64,000 nucleotides of DNA from Halorussus vallis (GTDB lineage: Archaea; Halobacteriota; Halobacteria; Halobacteriales; Haladaptataceae), in assembly GCF_024138165.1 (NCBI RefSeq), contig NZ_CP100002.1, forward strand, positions 1 through 64,000, given 5' to 3'. Both the position numbers and the translations under genes were made by a program. This document shows positions 44,246 to 53,285 of the stretch, one piece after another. How positions within the stretch are numbered: position 1 is the first letter of the stretch; every line of letters starts with the position of its first letter. The notes beneath the pieces are model-generated. The model was not told where the DNA came from. It was given only the letters and a program-made list of their open reading frames with translations, and made no database searches.

Positions 44246-46489
44246 TCACTCGACGCGGTCGGGCATCTCGAACGACCCCGTCAGGTTGCCGACCCGGACG
44301 CGGTAGGTCCCCGACTCGACGACACGGCCGGTCCGGGGTTTGTAGAAGCCGAAGTGCTCGGCGGGAATCGAGAGCGAGACCGTCGCGGATTCATCGGGCG
44401 ACAGTTCGACGCGCTCGAACCCGACGAGTTTCCGCGCGGGCTGGACCCGCGAACTCGTCTCCTGGCGGGCGTACGCCTGGACCGTCTCGGTGGCGGGGCG
44501 GTCGCCGGCGTTGGTCACCTCCACCGCGAGTTCGACGACCGGCGCGTCGCCGTTCGGCGACGCGCCGGTCGTGGAAACGCGGAGGTCGTCGTAGGCTAAC
44601 TCGGCGTAGCTGAGGCCGTGGCCGAAGGGGTACAACGGGTCGTAGGAGTCGGGGTGTTCGTCCTCGCCGATGGGCGTGGGGTGCGCGAGGCGGTCGAAGT
44701 GCTGGGGGAGGTCGCCGGTCGACTTCGGAATCGACGCCGGCAGGCGGCCGCTGGGGTCGTTGTCGCCGAACAGCGTCTCGGCGACGGCCGCGCCGCCCTC
44801 GGTGCCCGGATAGTAGGCCATGAGTATCGCGGGGACGTGCTCGTCCATCCAGTCGACGATGAGCGGCCGGCCGGTGATCAGGACGCCGACGACCGGCGTG
44901 CCGGTGGCGTGAACCCGCCGGACGAGTTCGCGCTGGGCTTCCGAGAGCCGCAGTTCCGACCGGGTCGGCCACTCGCCGGTTTCGACGCCCGACTGGACCG
45001 AGGGGCCGAACTCGTGGAGGTACCAGCCCTCGCCGAGCGCCAGCACCGCGACGTCGGCCGCTTCGGCCTTCTCGACCGCGGCGTCGACGTCGAGTTCCTC
45101 GTTGAGCGTCGTCCCCTGCTCGTAGTTGACGGTCCCGTCGGCCCGACTTCGAATCGCTTCGAGCACCGTCTCGCCGGGAACGTCGGTCGGTTCGGTGACG
45201 CTCCAGCCGCCGAGTTGGTGGACGATGTCGTCGGCGTTCGGCCCGCCGACGAACACGTCCTCGTCGCCCGACAGTGGGAGGAGGCCGTCGTTCTTCAGCA
45301 GGGTCATGCTGTCGCGGGCGGCCGCCTTCGCGGTCCGGCGGTGCTCCTCGGAGGCGAGCGTCTCGCGGGCGCGGTCCTCGTCGACGTAGGGGTCCTCGAA
45401 CAGTCCGAGTTCGAACTTCAACCGGAGGACGCGCCGGACGCTCTCGTCGACGAGGTCGGCGTCCAGGTCGCCGCTCTCGATCAGGTCGGTCAGGGACGCG
45501 GCGTGCCCGACGTTGCCGACCGACTCGACGTCGAGGCCCGCCTCGCGGGCCTGCCGGATGCCGTCGCGGTGGTCGGCGGCGGTGCCGTGGTCGTCGTGGA
45601 GGTGGCGGACGCCGGCCCAGTCGGAGACGACGTGGCCGTCGAAGCCCAGTTCCTCGCGCAACAGGTCGGTCAGGAAGTACGCCGACCCGTGCATCGGTTC
45701 GCCGTTGACGGAGTTGTACGAGGGCATCACCGACTCGACGCCCGCGCCGAGCGCGGCTTCGAACGGCGGGACGAAGACGTTTCGGAGTTTGTACTCCGAG
45801 ACGTCGACCGGGGAGGCGTCCTCGCCGCGCTCGGGTTCGCTGTAGGCCGGGAAGTGCTTCGCGGTGGCGACGACCGAATCTGGGTCGCCGAGTCCGTCGC
45901 CCTGGTAGCCCCGGACCTTCGCCGCGGCCATCTCGGCGCAGAGTCGGGGGCTCTCGCCGAAGGTTTCGAAGATGCGACCCCACCGGGGGTCGCGGCCCAC
46001 GTCGCAGGTCGGCGAGTAGTTTTGATGGGCGCCGGTCCGGCGGACCTCGGTCGCGGTGATGCTCGCGGCGGCCTCGACGGCTTCGGGGTCCCACGTCGCC
46101 GCGGTGCCGAGTCCGTTCGGGAACACGGTCGACCCGGCGACGTAGGCGTGGCCGTGGACCGCGTCGACGTTCAGCAACAGCGGAATCCCCAGTCGGGTTT
46201 CCTCGGTGGCGACGCGCTGGAGTTCGTTGGCGGCGTCGACGACGTCGCCGACCCGCTTGGCGGGCGACCCGGCCCAGCCGAACGGTGCGGCGACCCCGAG
46301 GTGGTGGTCGCGGACGGCGTCCTTCACGTCGTCGAGGTCGTTCGACTGAAAGTCGAGGTGGCCCAGCCACGTGCCGACGAGTTGGCCGGCCTTCTCGGCG
46401 TCGGTCATCCGGTCGAGGAGGTCGTCGATTCGGTCGGCGGTCGCGGCGTCCGACCGGAGATAGCGTGGTCCGTCTTCGTCCTCGTGCAT
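44246..46489 (-). CDS. Glycoside hydrolase family 3 protein, second copy
   Basis: A 747-residue GH3 enzyme with barrel, sandwich and fibronectin-like domains. Landmarks are LLLNVDAVHGHAYV (near residue 104), the substrate-side ATAKHFPAYSEPERGED (near 210), nucleophile Asp in GHVVSDWAGVRH (near 292), SMTLLKNDGLLPLSGDE (near 395) and the end domain PLYPFGHGLSYAELAY. It is a distant paralogue of the GH3 protein at 35503 and resembles beta-glucosidase or xylosidase types acting on oligosaccharides. There is no signal peptide. It has AT-rich promoter sequence at 46496-46527 and is divergent from the HEAT gene across 249 bases. Confidence 0.9.
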   Translation of the reverse strand: MHEDEDGPRYLRSDAATADRIDDLLDRMTDAEKAGQLVGTWLGHLDFQSNDLDDVKDAVRDHHLGVAAPFGWAGSPAKRVGDVVDAANELQRVATEETRLGIPLLLNVDAVHGHAYVAGSTVFPNGLGTAATWDPEAVEAAASITATEVRRTGAHQNYSPTCDVGRDPRWGRIFETFGESPRLCAEMAAAKVRGYQGDGLGDPDSVVATAKHFPAYSEPERGEDASPVDVSEYKLRNVFVPPFEAALGAGVESVMPSYNSVNGEPMHGSAYFLTDLLREELGFDGHVVSDWAGVRHLHDDHGTAADHRDGIRQAREAGLDVESVGNVGHAASLTDLIESGDLDADLVDESVRRVLRLKFELGLFEDPYVDEDRARETLASEEHRRTAKAAARDSMTLLKNDGLLPLSGDEDVFVGGPNADDIVHQLGGWSVTEPTDVPGETVLEAIRSRADGTVNYEQGTTLNEELDVDAAVEKAEAADVAVLALGEGWYLHEFGPSVQSGVETGEWPTRSELRLSEAQRELVRRVHATGTPVVGVLITGRPLIVDWMDEHVPAILMAYYPGTEGGAAVAETLFGDNDPSGRLPASIPKSTGDLPQHFDRLAHPTPIGEDEHPDSYDPLYPFGHGLSYAELAYDDLRVSTTGASPNGDAPVVELAVEVTNAGDRPATETVQAYARQETSSRVQPARKLVGFERVELSPDESATVSLSIPAEHFGFYKPRTGRVVESGTYRVRVGNLTGSFEMPDRVE

Positions 46490-46616
46490 TGGTCACATAT
46501 ATTTACTCGGCACGGTATAAATCCTCGGGAGGGCGCGGGATACGGGCGTCCAGTCCGTCGATATCGGGCGAATCCGGCCGGCAATCGTCGGCCACCGGAC
46601 GGAACCACGCGCGCAT

Positions 46617-46650
46617 CGGCGTTGCCGGCACGACTGTGCCGGCAACGCCG
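46617..46650. repeat. 15-bp perfect inverted repeat between divergent genes
   Basis: CGGCGTTGCCGGCAC (46617-46631) and its exact reverse complement (46636-46650) flank a four-base loop, GACT. The site lies between the divergent starts of GH3 (46489) and the HEAT protein (46739), so it is not a terminator; an operator or a structured leader is possible. Confidence 0.5.
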
Positions 46651-46738
46651 GCAGCCCCGACCGATTTTCGACGTCGCGGGTGCTCCCACGGGTCGCCGAA
46701 CCCGCACGTATTTAAATGACGGACCGCATCCTACGTCC

Positions 46739-47647
46739 ATGCCAACGGACTCGTCGAACCCGCTCGACGGAATCGACCCGGAGTCGGTGTCCCCGGACGA
46801 CGTCGACGAAGCGGCGGTGCGCGCCGCGCTCGACTCCTCGAACCCGCTGGTCCGCCAGCGGGGCATGATGGTCTGCGAAACCCTCGCGGCGGCCGACGTC
46901 GACGCGGTCGAACCGTTCCTCGACGACGTCGCGGCGCTCGCTTCCGCCGACAACGCCGCCGTCGGACTGCGCGCCATCGCCGTCCTCGACGCCGTCGCCG
47001 AGGACGAACCGGCGGCGCTCGACGGCAGGGTCGCCGGCCTCGCCGAAGCGGCGGCAAGCGACCTCGTGGACGTCCAACTCACCGCCGCGACCGCACTCGG
47101 AAAACTCGTCGTCGAGCGGCCCGACCTCGTGGGACCGTACGCTCGCCGACTGGTCGAGGCCGTTCGCGCCACCGAACTCGAACCCGGCATCCCCGACGTC
47201 GGCGACGTCGTGGACGACCGGGTGACCCGGCAGACGATTCAGGAGCACGAGGAGGGAGAGCGCAGGCGGCGCATGTCCGGCCGGCGGACGCTCGTCAACG
47301 TCGCGGTGGCGGTCGCCGAGACGGAACCGGAAACGGCGTTCGATGCGGTCGACGACCTCGCCGCGCTGCTGGACGACGTCGACCCGGGCGTCGCCGGCGC
47401 CGCCGTCGACGCGCTCGCCGAACTGGCGGCCGCCGACCCGGACGTCGTCGCGCCCGTCCGCGACGACATCGTCGACTGCCTCGACCACGACCGAACCTTC
47501 GTCCGTGCGCGTGCGATTCGGGCGCTCGGCGAACTCGGAGACGACGCGGTCGTGCCGAAACTCGAAACCGTCGCGGAGACGGACGACGACGAGGACGTTC
47601 GGGAACTCGCCGCCGACACCGTCGACTTCCTCGCGGGAGCGTCGTAG
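46739..47647 (+). CDS. HEAT-repeat protein
   Basis: A 302-residue acidic protein made of helical HEAT-like repeats. Repeat units are visible as alternating helices such as SSNPLVRQRGMMVCETLA, DNAAVGLRAIAVLDAVAED, SDLVDVQLTAATALGKLV, VDPGVAGAAVDALAELAA and RTFVRARAIRALGELGDDA. A charged insert (QEHEEGERRRRMSGRR) splits the array near residue 170. Such proteins are protein-binding scaffolds; no enzymatic motif is seen. It probably forms a single-gene unit. A TATA-like TATTTAAATG at 46709-46718 fits a leaderless start. Confidence 0.82.
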   Translation: MPTDSSNPLDGIDPESVSPDDVDEAAVRAALDSSNPLVRQRGMMVCETLAAADVDAVEPFLDDVAALASADNAAVGLRAIAVLDAVAEDEPAALDGRVAGLAEAAASDLVDVQLTAATALGKLVVERPDLVGPYARRLVEAVRATELEPGIPDVGDVVDDRVTRQTIQEHEEGERRRRMSGRRTLVNVAVAVAETEPETAFDAVDDLAALLDDVDPGVAGAAVDALAELAAADPDVVAPVRDDIVDCLDHDRTFVRARAIRALGELGDDAVVPKLETVAETDDDEDVRELAADTVDFLAGAS

Positions 47648-47733
47648 TTGGCTTGTGTATCGCGAACGTGCCCGCACATCGCGACGCGGAGCCCGACCGG
47701 GACCGCTCGGGTCAGTACCGAGACGGGGCCGCT

Positions 47734-47967
47734 TCACTCGTTCATCGCCCGCTTCGTGCAGTACCAGTAGGCCGCGCTGAAGAAGACGAATCCGCCGCCG
47801 ACCAGGACGGCGTCGATGACCAGGATGGGGAACGTTGAGTCGCCGGGGCCGACGAACAGGGCCGACAGACCGAGCAGGAGTCCCATCGCAATGAGCACGC
47901 CGAGTATCAGCCGCATCTGCTCGCGTTGAGCGCAGAGGAGATCCAACAGCGTCGACGTCTTCGACAT
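47734..47967 (-). CDS. Small membrane protein downstream of alpha-glucuronidase
   Basis: A 77-residue protein with two hydrophobic segments, at about 22-40 and 46-65, and a basic C-terminus (AYWYCTKRAMNE). The ATG at 47967 is preferred to one nine codons upstream. It follows the alpha-glucuronidase gene by 63 bases on the same strand. Its ending resembles the truncated gene at the right edge of the window (AIWYCKTNA), which also sits by an Opp-type operon, so a small family is likely. The function is unknown. Confidence 0.7.
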   Translation of the reverse strand: MSKTSTLLDLLCAQREQMRLILGVLIAMGLLLGLSALFVGPGDSTFPILVIDAVLVGGGFVFFSAAYWYCTKRAMNE

Positions 47968-48030
47968 ACTGACTATTCGACCGACGCGCGTCAAAAACCT
48001 AGTGGTGCCGCCGGCGCGACTCGTCGGAGT

Positions 48031-50148
48031 TCAGACTCCGCCCGTCTTGTTCCCAACTCCGCCGTCCGATTCCCGTCCTCGCTCGTTCGGAACCCGCCCG
48101 CGCTCGTCGGGAATCCCCGAGTACTCGTAGAAGTACGCGGTCAGCGCGTCGCGCCACCGCTCGGCCTGGGCGACCTGCTCGTCGAATCGCTCGGCGACGT
48201 GGCGGTGTCGCCGGTCGTCTATCTTCCCGTCGAGGTCGCGCCACAGTTCCCGGAGACGTTCGGCCGCCTCGACGCCTGTGAAGCAGTTATCGTAGAGTCG
48301 CTGGACGACGGTGGTTCCGTCGGCGAGTTCGTGGTCCCAGGGGAGGTGGTGGAAAAAGAGGAGGAGTTTCTCGGGGCACTCTTCGACCGACTCGTATCGC
48401 GCGGCGACCGGGTCGCGGTACTGGCCGGCGTAGCCGCTCCCGCTCTCGGTCCGGTCGACGCCGATACCGTCCTCGGTCGCGCCGTGGTAGCCCGGCCACT
48501 CGTCTGGCGAGGGGTAGTAGTGGTTCTCCAGGTACTCCTCGCCGTTGTGCATCATGTGCATCAGTCCGAGGCCGCCGGTCGTGTAGTCGACGTTGGCCTC
48601 CCAGGAGTCGCGGAGAATCTTGGCGACGGTGGACACGACCTCCCCGTCGGTTCCGAACGTCCGGCGGACCCACTCGTCGGTTATCTCGTCGGCCGGCAGT
48701 TCGGGGTTCCAGGCGACGCGCCCGAAGGCGTAGAGGTTCGCCTGGGCGAGATAGTGGCCGGTCCAGTTGTAGTCCTCGCCGACGCTCCCGACGCCGACGA
48801 CGCCCTCGCCGTCACCCCGGAACAGCGACCGAACCGGTGTTTCCTCGCCGTCGGCGCGGGTGTCGAACTCGAAGATCTCCTTCCACATCGGGAGGTGGTA
48901 GGTCGCGTGGACGCCCTGGCCGGTGTACTCCCCGGTGACCTGGAACTCCAGGCCGAGGTCGGTGTCCGGCATCGCGCCGAACAGCGTCGACACCGGTTCC
49001 CGTGGTTGGAAGTCGATGGGGCCGTTCTTCACCTGGACGGTGACGTTGTCGGCGAAGTCGCCGTCGAGCGGTTCGAAGGTGTCGTAGGCCTGGACCGCCC
49101 GGTCCTCGTGGGAGCCGTAGACGAACGCGCGCCACCAGACCCGACCGCCGTGGGGTTCGAGCGCCTGTGCGATGGCGTTGGCCCCGTCGACGTGGTCGCG
49201 GCCGTAGTCGTAGGGACCGGCCTGGCCCTCCGAGTCCGCCTTGACGAGGAAGCCGCCGAAGTCGGGAATCAGGTCGTACACCTCGTCGGCCTTCTGGCGC
49301 CACCACGCCCGGACGTCGTCGTCGAGCGGGTCGGCGGTGTCGAGGTCCCCGACCAGCATCGGGGCCGCGAAGTTGACCGAGAGGTAGGTGCGAATCCCGT
49401 AGCGACGGAACACCGACGCCAGGCCGGTGAGGTCTTCGAGCCGCCGGGTTTCGAGCAGTCGCCACCCTTCGAACGCGTCGAACGCCGCGTTGGCGCTCTC
49501 CCGCGGCGGTTTGGTCGTGTTGACGTTGTTGAGGACGATTCCGTTGATACCGACCGAGGCCAGCAGGCGGGCGTAGTCCTCGTAGCGGTCCCGGAGGTCC
49601 GGAAGTCGTTCGAAGTCGAAGATGGACTCGCCGGCGTACCCGCGCTCGACCGACCGGCGGAACGGGGTGTCCCAGTGGTTTAGCAGTCGGTTCGGGTAGG
49701 CCGGTTCCTCCCGAACGTCGAGGTCGGCGATAGGGTCGCCGACGCTCAACAGTCCCAGGAGGTGGAAGGTTCCGTACACCAGTCCGCGGTCGGTGGGCGC
49801 GGTCACGACCAGACAGTCGGCGTCGTTCCACTCAACCGCCCGGAGGAGATAGCCGCCGTCGGCGAGGGATTCGACCTCGTCGACGGGGACCGACTCGGCG
49901 ATCATCGCCATGTCGTTGGGGGTGCCGACGGCGAGGAACCCGTCGACCGTCGTCGGCGGGTGTTGCCAGAGGTGCGGGTCCTCGCCGAGCAGTCCGGGCA
50001 GTGCCCGCCGAAGTTCGTCCCGGACCGCACTGCACTCGGGGGACTTCTCCACGACGTACGCGTGTCTACACCGCCGTCGGTACGAGTCGAGGCGCTCGCC
50101 GTCGGCGACGCGGTCGTACCGGAGCCAACAGTTGTCGTACTGCTCCAT
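48031..50148 (-). CDS. Alpha-glucuronidase, glycoside hydrolase family 67
   Basis: A 705-residue GH67 enzyme, the usual family length. Highly characteristic stretches are NHWDTPFRRSVERGYAG (near residue 157), GINGIVLNNVNTT (near 198), FLVKADSEGQAGPYDYGRDH (near 298; its Glu is the general acid in relatives), VQVKNGPIDFQPREP (near 372; Asp acts as base) and GLEFQVTGEYTG (near 403; second base Glu). It removes 4-O-methylglucuronic acid from the end of short xylo-oligosaccharides. No signal peptide is visible, so it works on imported aldouronic acids. It is divergent from the binding protein gene at 50420. The C-terminal tail is low in complexity. Confidence 0.93.
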   Translation of the reverse strand: MEQYDNCWLRYDRVADGERLDSYRRRCRHAYVVEKSPECSAVRDELRRALPGLLGEDPHLWQHPPTTVDGFLAVGTPNDMAMIAESVPVDEVESLADGGYLLRAVEWNDADCLVVTAPTDRGLVYGTFHLLGLLSVGDPIADLDVREEPAYPNRLLNHWDTPFRRSVERGYAGESIFDFERLPDLRDRYEDYARLLASVGINGIVLNNVNTTKPPRESANAAFDAFEGWRLLETRRLEDLTGLASVFRRYGIRTYLSVNFAAPMLVGDLDTADPLDDDVRAWWRQKADEVYDLIPDFGGFLVKADSEGQAGPYDYGRDHVDGANAIAQALEPHGGRVWWRAFVYGSHEDRAVQAYDTFEPLDGDFADNVTVQVKNGPIDFQPREPVSTLFGAMPDTDLGLEFQVTGEYTGQGVHATYHLPMWKEIFEFDTRADGEETPVRSLFRGDGEGVVGVGSVGEDYNWTGHYLAQANLYAFGRVAWNPELPADEITDEWVRRTFGTDGEVVSTVAKILRDSWEANVDYTTGGLGLMHMMHNGEEYLENHYYPSPDEWPGYHGATEDGIGVDRTESGSGYAGQYRDPVAARYESVEECPEKLLLFFHHLPWDHELADGTTVVQRLYDNCFTGVEAAERLRELWRDLDGKIDDRRHRHVAERFDEQVAQAERWRDALTAYFYEYSGIPDERGRVPNERGRESDGGVGNKTGGV

Positions 50149-50398
50149 CGGTATCGGAGTATCCGACGGTCCGGAAAAGGGTTGTGGTCAGCGGGCGGCG
50201 TCGGCCGCGGTCGTCCGCGACCGACGCTACCCGTGCCGCGACCGACGCCGCCCGTGAGTGCCCTTCAGCGCGGCGCTCGTCCGTCGTCTCTCGGAGGTCG
50301 TCGGGGTCGGTTCTCGAGAACGACCGGACCGTCCTTCGAAGACTGAGTCGGCAGGTGCTCATCGGCCATGATTGACCATCACAATGTTTATCACCACC

Positions 50399-50410
50399 TA
50401 TGTTAACATA
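50399..50410. promoter_or_regulatory. 12-bp palindrome at the start of the binding protein gene
   Basis: TATGTTAACATA is a perfect palindrome 10 bases before the ATG at 50420 and just downstream of a TATA-like AATGTTTATC (50383-50392). An operator at the transcription start is likely; the cognate regulator is not known. Confidence 0.4.
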
Positions 50411-50419
50411 TACAGTGCT

Positions 50420-52237
50420 ATGACATCCGATTCCGACCGGGGCGAGTATAGCGACGTGATTAGCCGCCGCAGGATGTTGGCGGTCGCCGGGGCGTCCGGT
50501 ATAGCTACCCTGGCGGGTTGTTCAGGCGGCAACCAGGACGGTACCACGACCGATTCCGGCACCACGACCGATTCCAGCGGTGGTGGCGGCGGAACCCAGA
50601 CGTCCGGCGGTGGTGGCGGCGCCACCGTCCACGACGCGACATATATTGCAGCTTATACGGGTAACCCGGTCGACCTCCACTTCAACTCCTCGGCGAGCCA
50701 GAACTATAGCTGGCCCGCGGCGCGGAGCGTCTTCGCACCGTTTCTCAAGTACTCGTTCAACAAGAAGAAGTTCCTGTACGGCGCACTCGACGACCTGAAG
50801 ATCGAGGGTCAGGAGGCCACGCTCACCTTCCGCGACGACCTGAAGTGGGACAACGGCGACGACTGGACCACCGAGGACCTCGACGTCCAGCTCCAGTTGG
50901 CGAAGAAGACCGGCAGTTCGCTGTGGGGCTATCTGGACGACTACAAAATCGTCGACAAGAAGACGGCCAAACTGATGCTCTCTGGGCCGACGAACCCCCA
51001 GATTATCAAGTTCGAACTCACCAACTTCTTCGTCGATACCAAGAAGGAAATCCACAGCAAGTGGCTCGACAAGCCCGCCGAGGAGTACCTGCAGTGGGCG
51101 TACGAGGACCCCGTGGCGAGCGGCATGTGGTCGTTCGTGAAGAAGGGCCGCCAGGCGTTCGAGTTCGAACGCAACGAGCGGTTCTACAAGTCCGACAACG
51201 TCAACTTCGAGAACTTCACCATCGAGAGCTTCGGCGGGAACACGGCTCAGCACCAGGCGCTGCTCAAGGCCGACCACATCGACGCGGCGCCCAGCCTGTT
51301 CACGCCGCCGCAAATCGCGAAGCGATTCCCGAAACACGTCGTCGAGGTCAACATTCCCGCGAAGTGGGGGTACGGCATCGTGTTCAACCACAACGACCCC
51401 GACTTCGGCAATCGGAAGGTCCGCCAGGCCATCGCCCACGTCATCAACCGTCAGTCCATCGTCGACAACGCCGGCCCGCGGACGAAGTTCGTGGCGCCGA
51501 TTCCCTGCGGTATCGCGCCCAAGGACCAGAAGAAGTGGCTCGGCGACTGGTACGGCGACTTCGAGACCTACGGCCCCAAGGCGAGCCAGACCGACAAGGC
51601 GACCAAACTGCTCGAAGAGGCCGGCTATACCAAGAAAAAGGGCACGTGGCGCAACAGTAGCGGCAAGAAGCTCGGCGGTAACTACTACTCGCCGGCGGGC
51701 TGGACCGACTGGACGACGATGACCCAGACGGTCACCAGCCAGCTCAACGACTTCGGCTTCGACTTCTCCATCAGTACGAAGCCGACCAACGACTGGTTCA
51801 ACCAGTACTCCGGCAGCAACTTCAAGATGGGCAGCTTCTACTGGCTGCCCGGCGGGTCGCGGTCGGCGTTCCCGTACTTCCCGCTGTACTACCAACTCTG
51901 GGCCAGCGACATCGGCGGCGGCCACAACTACCGGGAGAAGGCCGACACCGAACAGACCGTCCCCGGTCGGAACGGCGGCGAGATGACGCTCAACCCGCTA
52001 AAGACGACCGAGAAGATCGCACAGCAGCCCAACGACGAGAAGTCACGGCCCTTCGTCCAGAAGTCGGCGTGGCACAACCACATCGAACTGCCGTTCCTCG
52101 GCCTGGTGTCGAAGTACGAGCAGTCGTGGACCACGAACGACGAGTGGACCACCGCCAAGAAGGACAGCGCCAATCGGCAGGTCAAGTGGCCCCAGTGGTG
52201 GTGGCCCCACGAGGGCGACCTCCAGTACAAAGGATAG
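50420..52237 (+). CDS. Solute-binding lipoprotein of an Opp/Dpp-type ABC importer
   Basis: A 605-residue extracellular binding protein (family 5 type). The N-terminus has a Tat signal, SRRRMLAVAGASGIATLAGC, ending in a lipobox with the lipidated Cys, then a Ser/Gly/Thr-rich linker to about residue 75. The mature part shows the family pattern: FAPFLKYSF, LKWDNGDDWTTEDL, FELTNFFVD, RKVRQAIAHVINRQSI near residue 335. It hands substrate to the permeases that follow 49 bases later. The alpha-glucuronidase is immediately divergent, so aldouronic or xylo-oligosaccharides are the best substrate guess; peptides remain possible. The ATG at 50420 sits properly before the signal. Confidence 0.9.
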   Translation: MTSDSDRGEYSDVISRRRMLAVAGASGIATLAGCSGGNQDGTTTDSGTTTDSSGGGGGTQTSGGGGGATVHDATYIAAYTGNPVDLHFNSSASQNYSWPAARSVFAPFLKYSFNKKKFLYGALDDLKIEGQEATLTFRDDLKWDNGDDWTTEDLDVQLQLAKKTGSSLWGYLDDYKIVDKKTAKLMLSGPTNPQIIKFELTNFFVDTKKEIHSKWLDKPAEEYLQWAYEDPVASGMWSFVKKGRQAFEFERNERFYKSDNVNFENFTIESFGGNTAQHQALLKADHIDAAPSLFTPPQIAKRFPKHVVEVNIPAKWGYGIVFNHNDPDFGNRKVRQAIAHVINRQSIVDNAGPRTKFVAPIPCGIAPKDQKKWLGDWYGDFETYGPKASQTDKATKLLEEAGYTKKKGTWRNSSGKKLGGNYYSPAGWTDWTTMTQTVTSQLNDFGFDFSISTKPTNDWFNQYSGSNFKMGSFYWLPGGSRSAFPYFPLYYQLWASDIGGGHNYREKADTEQTVPGRNGGEMTLNPLKTTEKIAQQPNDEKSRPFVQKSAWHNHIELPFLGLVSKYEQSWTTNDEWTTAKKDSANRQVKWPQWWWPHEGDLQYKG

Positions 52238-52286
52238 TTAACCTCAAGGGAACGCCAACCGAACTCGACTACTACGTTCACAACCT

Positions 52287-53285
52287 ATGAACTACTATCT
52301 CAGACGGATGGCCAGAATTCCGTTGACCGTCCTCGCGGTCGCGACGTTCACGTTCGGGTTGATTCGGCTCCTGCCGGGCGGGCCGTTCACCCAACTGCGG
52401 ATTCAACTCATCCGCCGGGGCGTCCCGGTCGAACAGGTCAACGCCCGCATCGAGGCGCTCCAGAACATCCGACCGGACGCGCCGCTCTGGCAGCAGTACC
52501 TCGACTACCTCGTCGGCCTCGCCCAACTCGACCTCGGGCGCTCGATATCGCTGAACCAGCCCGTGATGGACGTCCTCGCCCGGGCGCTGCCCTGGACGGT
52601 GTTCCTCGTAGTGACGTCCACGGTGCTGATGTTCGTCATCGGCGTCCTCATCGGGTCGGTCCAGGCCTACTGGGAGGGGTCGCGGTTCGACCAGCTGACG
52701 TCGGGCGGGTCGATCTTCCTGATGTCGGTTCCGTACTACATCTTCGCCGTGATACTCCTGTTCTTCCTGGGGTTCCAGTGGAACGTGTTCCCGACGGGAG
52801 ACGCGGTCGCGCGCGGCGTCGAGGCCGGACTCAATCTCGCGTACATCACGAGCGTCCTCCGGCACGCCGCGTTGCCCATCATCGCGTTCACCATCGGGGG
52901 AATCGGGTCGACCGCGCTCAACATGCGCGGCAACGGCATCCAGGTGCTCGGCGAGGAGTACGTCGAGGTCGCGCGACTCCGCGGCCTCTCCGACGGCCGC
53001 ATCGCCACCCAGTACGTCGCCAAGAACGCCATCCTGCCGATGTACACCGGGCTGTTGCTGTTGATCGGCTTCCGCCTCGGCGGCACCGTGGTGCTCGAAC
53101 AGATCTTCTCGTACCCCGGACTGGGCTACTACCTCATCCAGGCGGTCAACGCGAACGACTACCCGCTGATGATGGGGTGTTTCTTGGTCATCACGGTCAC
53201 GCTGGTCGTCGCGGTCTGCATCGCCGACCTGACCTACGGGTTGATCGACCCGCGCATTAGCGCAGGTGATTCCGATGGTTACTGA
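52287..53285 (+). CDS. Opp/Dpp-type ABC transporter permease (DppB/OppB-like)
   Basis: A 332-residue permease with about six hydrophobic segments. It has the OppB start YYLRRMARIPLTVLAVATFTFG, the periplasmic-side RLLPGGPF, and the ATPase-docking loop YVEVARLRGLSDGRIATQYV near residue 230. The ending LTYGLIDPRIS is typical. Its gene overlaps the next permease start by 11 bases (ATG 53275), and it belongs to the operon 50420-56529. Confidence 0.93.
   Translation: MNYYLRRMARIPLTVLAVATFTFGLIRLLPGGPFTQLRIQLIRRGVPVEQVNARIEALQNIRPDAPLWQQYLDYLVGLAQLDLGRSISLNQPVMDVLARALPWTVFLVVTSTVLMFVIGVLIGSVQAYWEGSRFDQLTSGGSIFLMSVPYYIFAVILLFFLGFQWNVFPTGDAVARGVEAGLNLAYITSVLRHAALPIIAFTIGGIGSTALNMRGNGIQVLGEEYVEVARLRGLSDGRIATQYVAKNAILPMYTGLLLLIGFRLGGTVVLEQIFSYPGLGYYLIQAVNANDYPLMMGCFLVITVTLVVAVCIADLTYGLIDPRISAGDSDGY

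Noticed and set aside
44618-46738. Long plus-strand frame leading into the HEAT gene
   Set aside because: It is antisense to the second GH3 gene; only the part from the ATG at 46739 has HEAT repeats.
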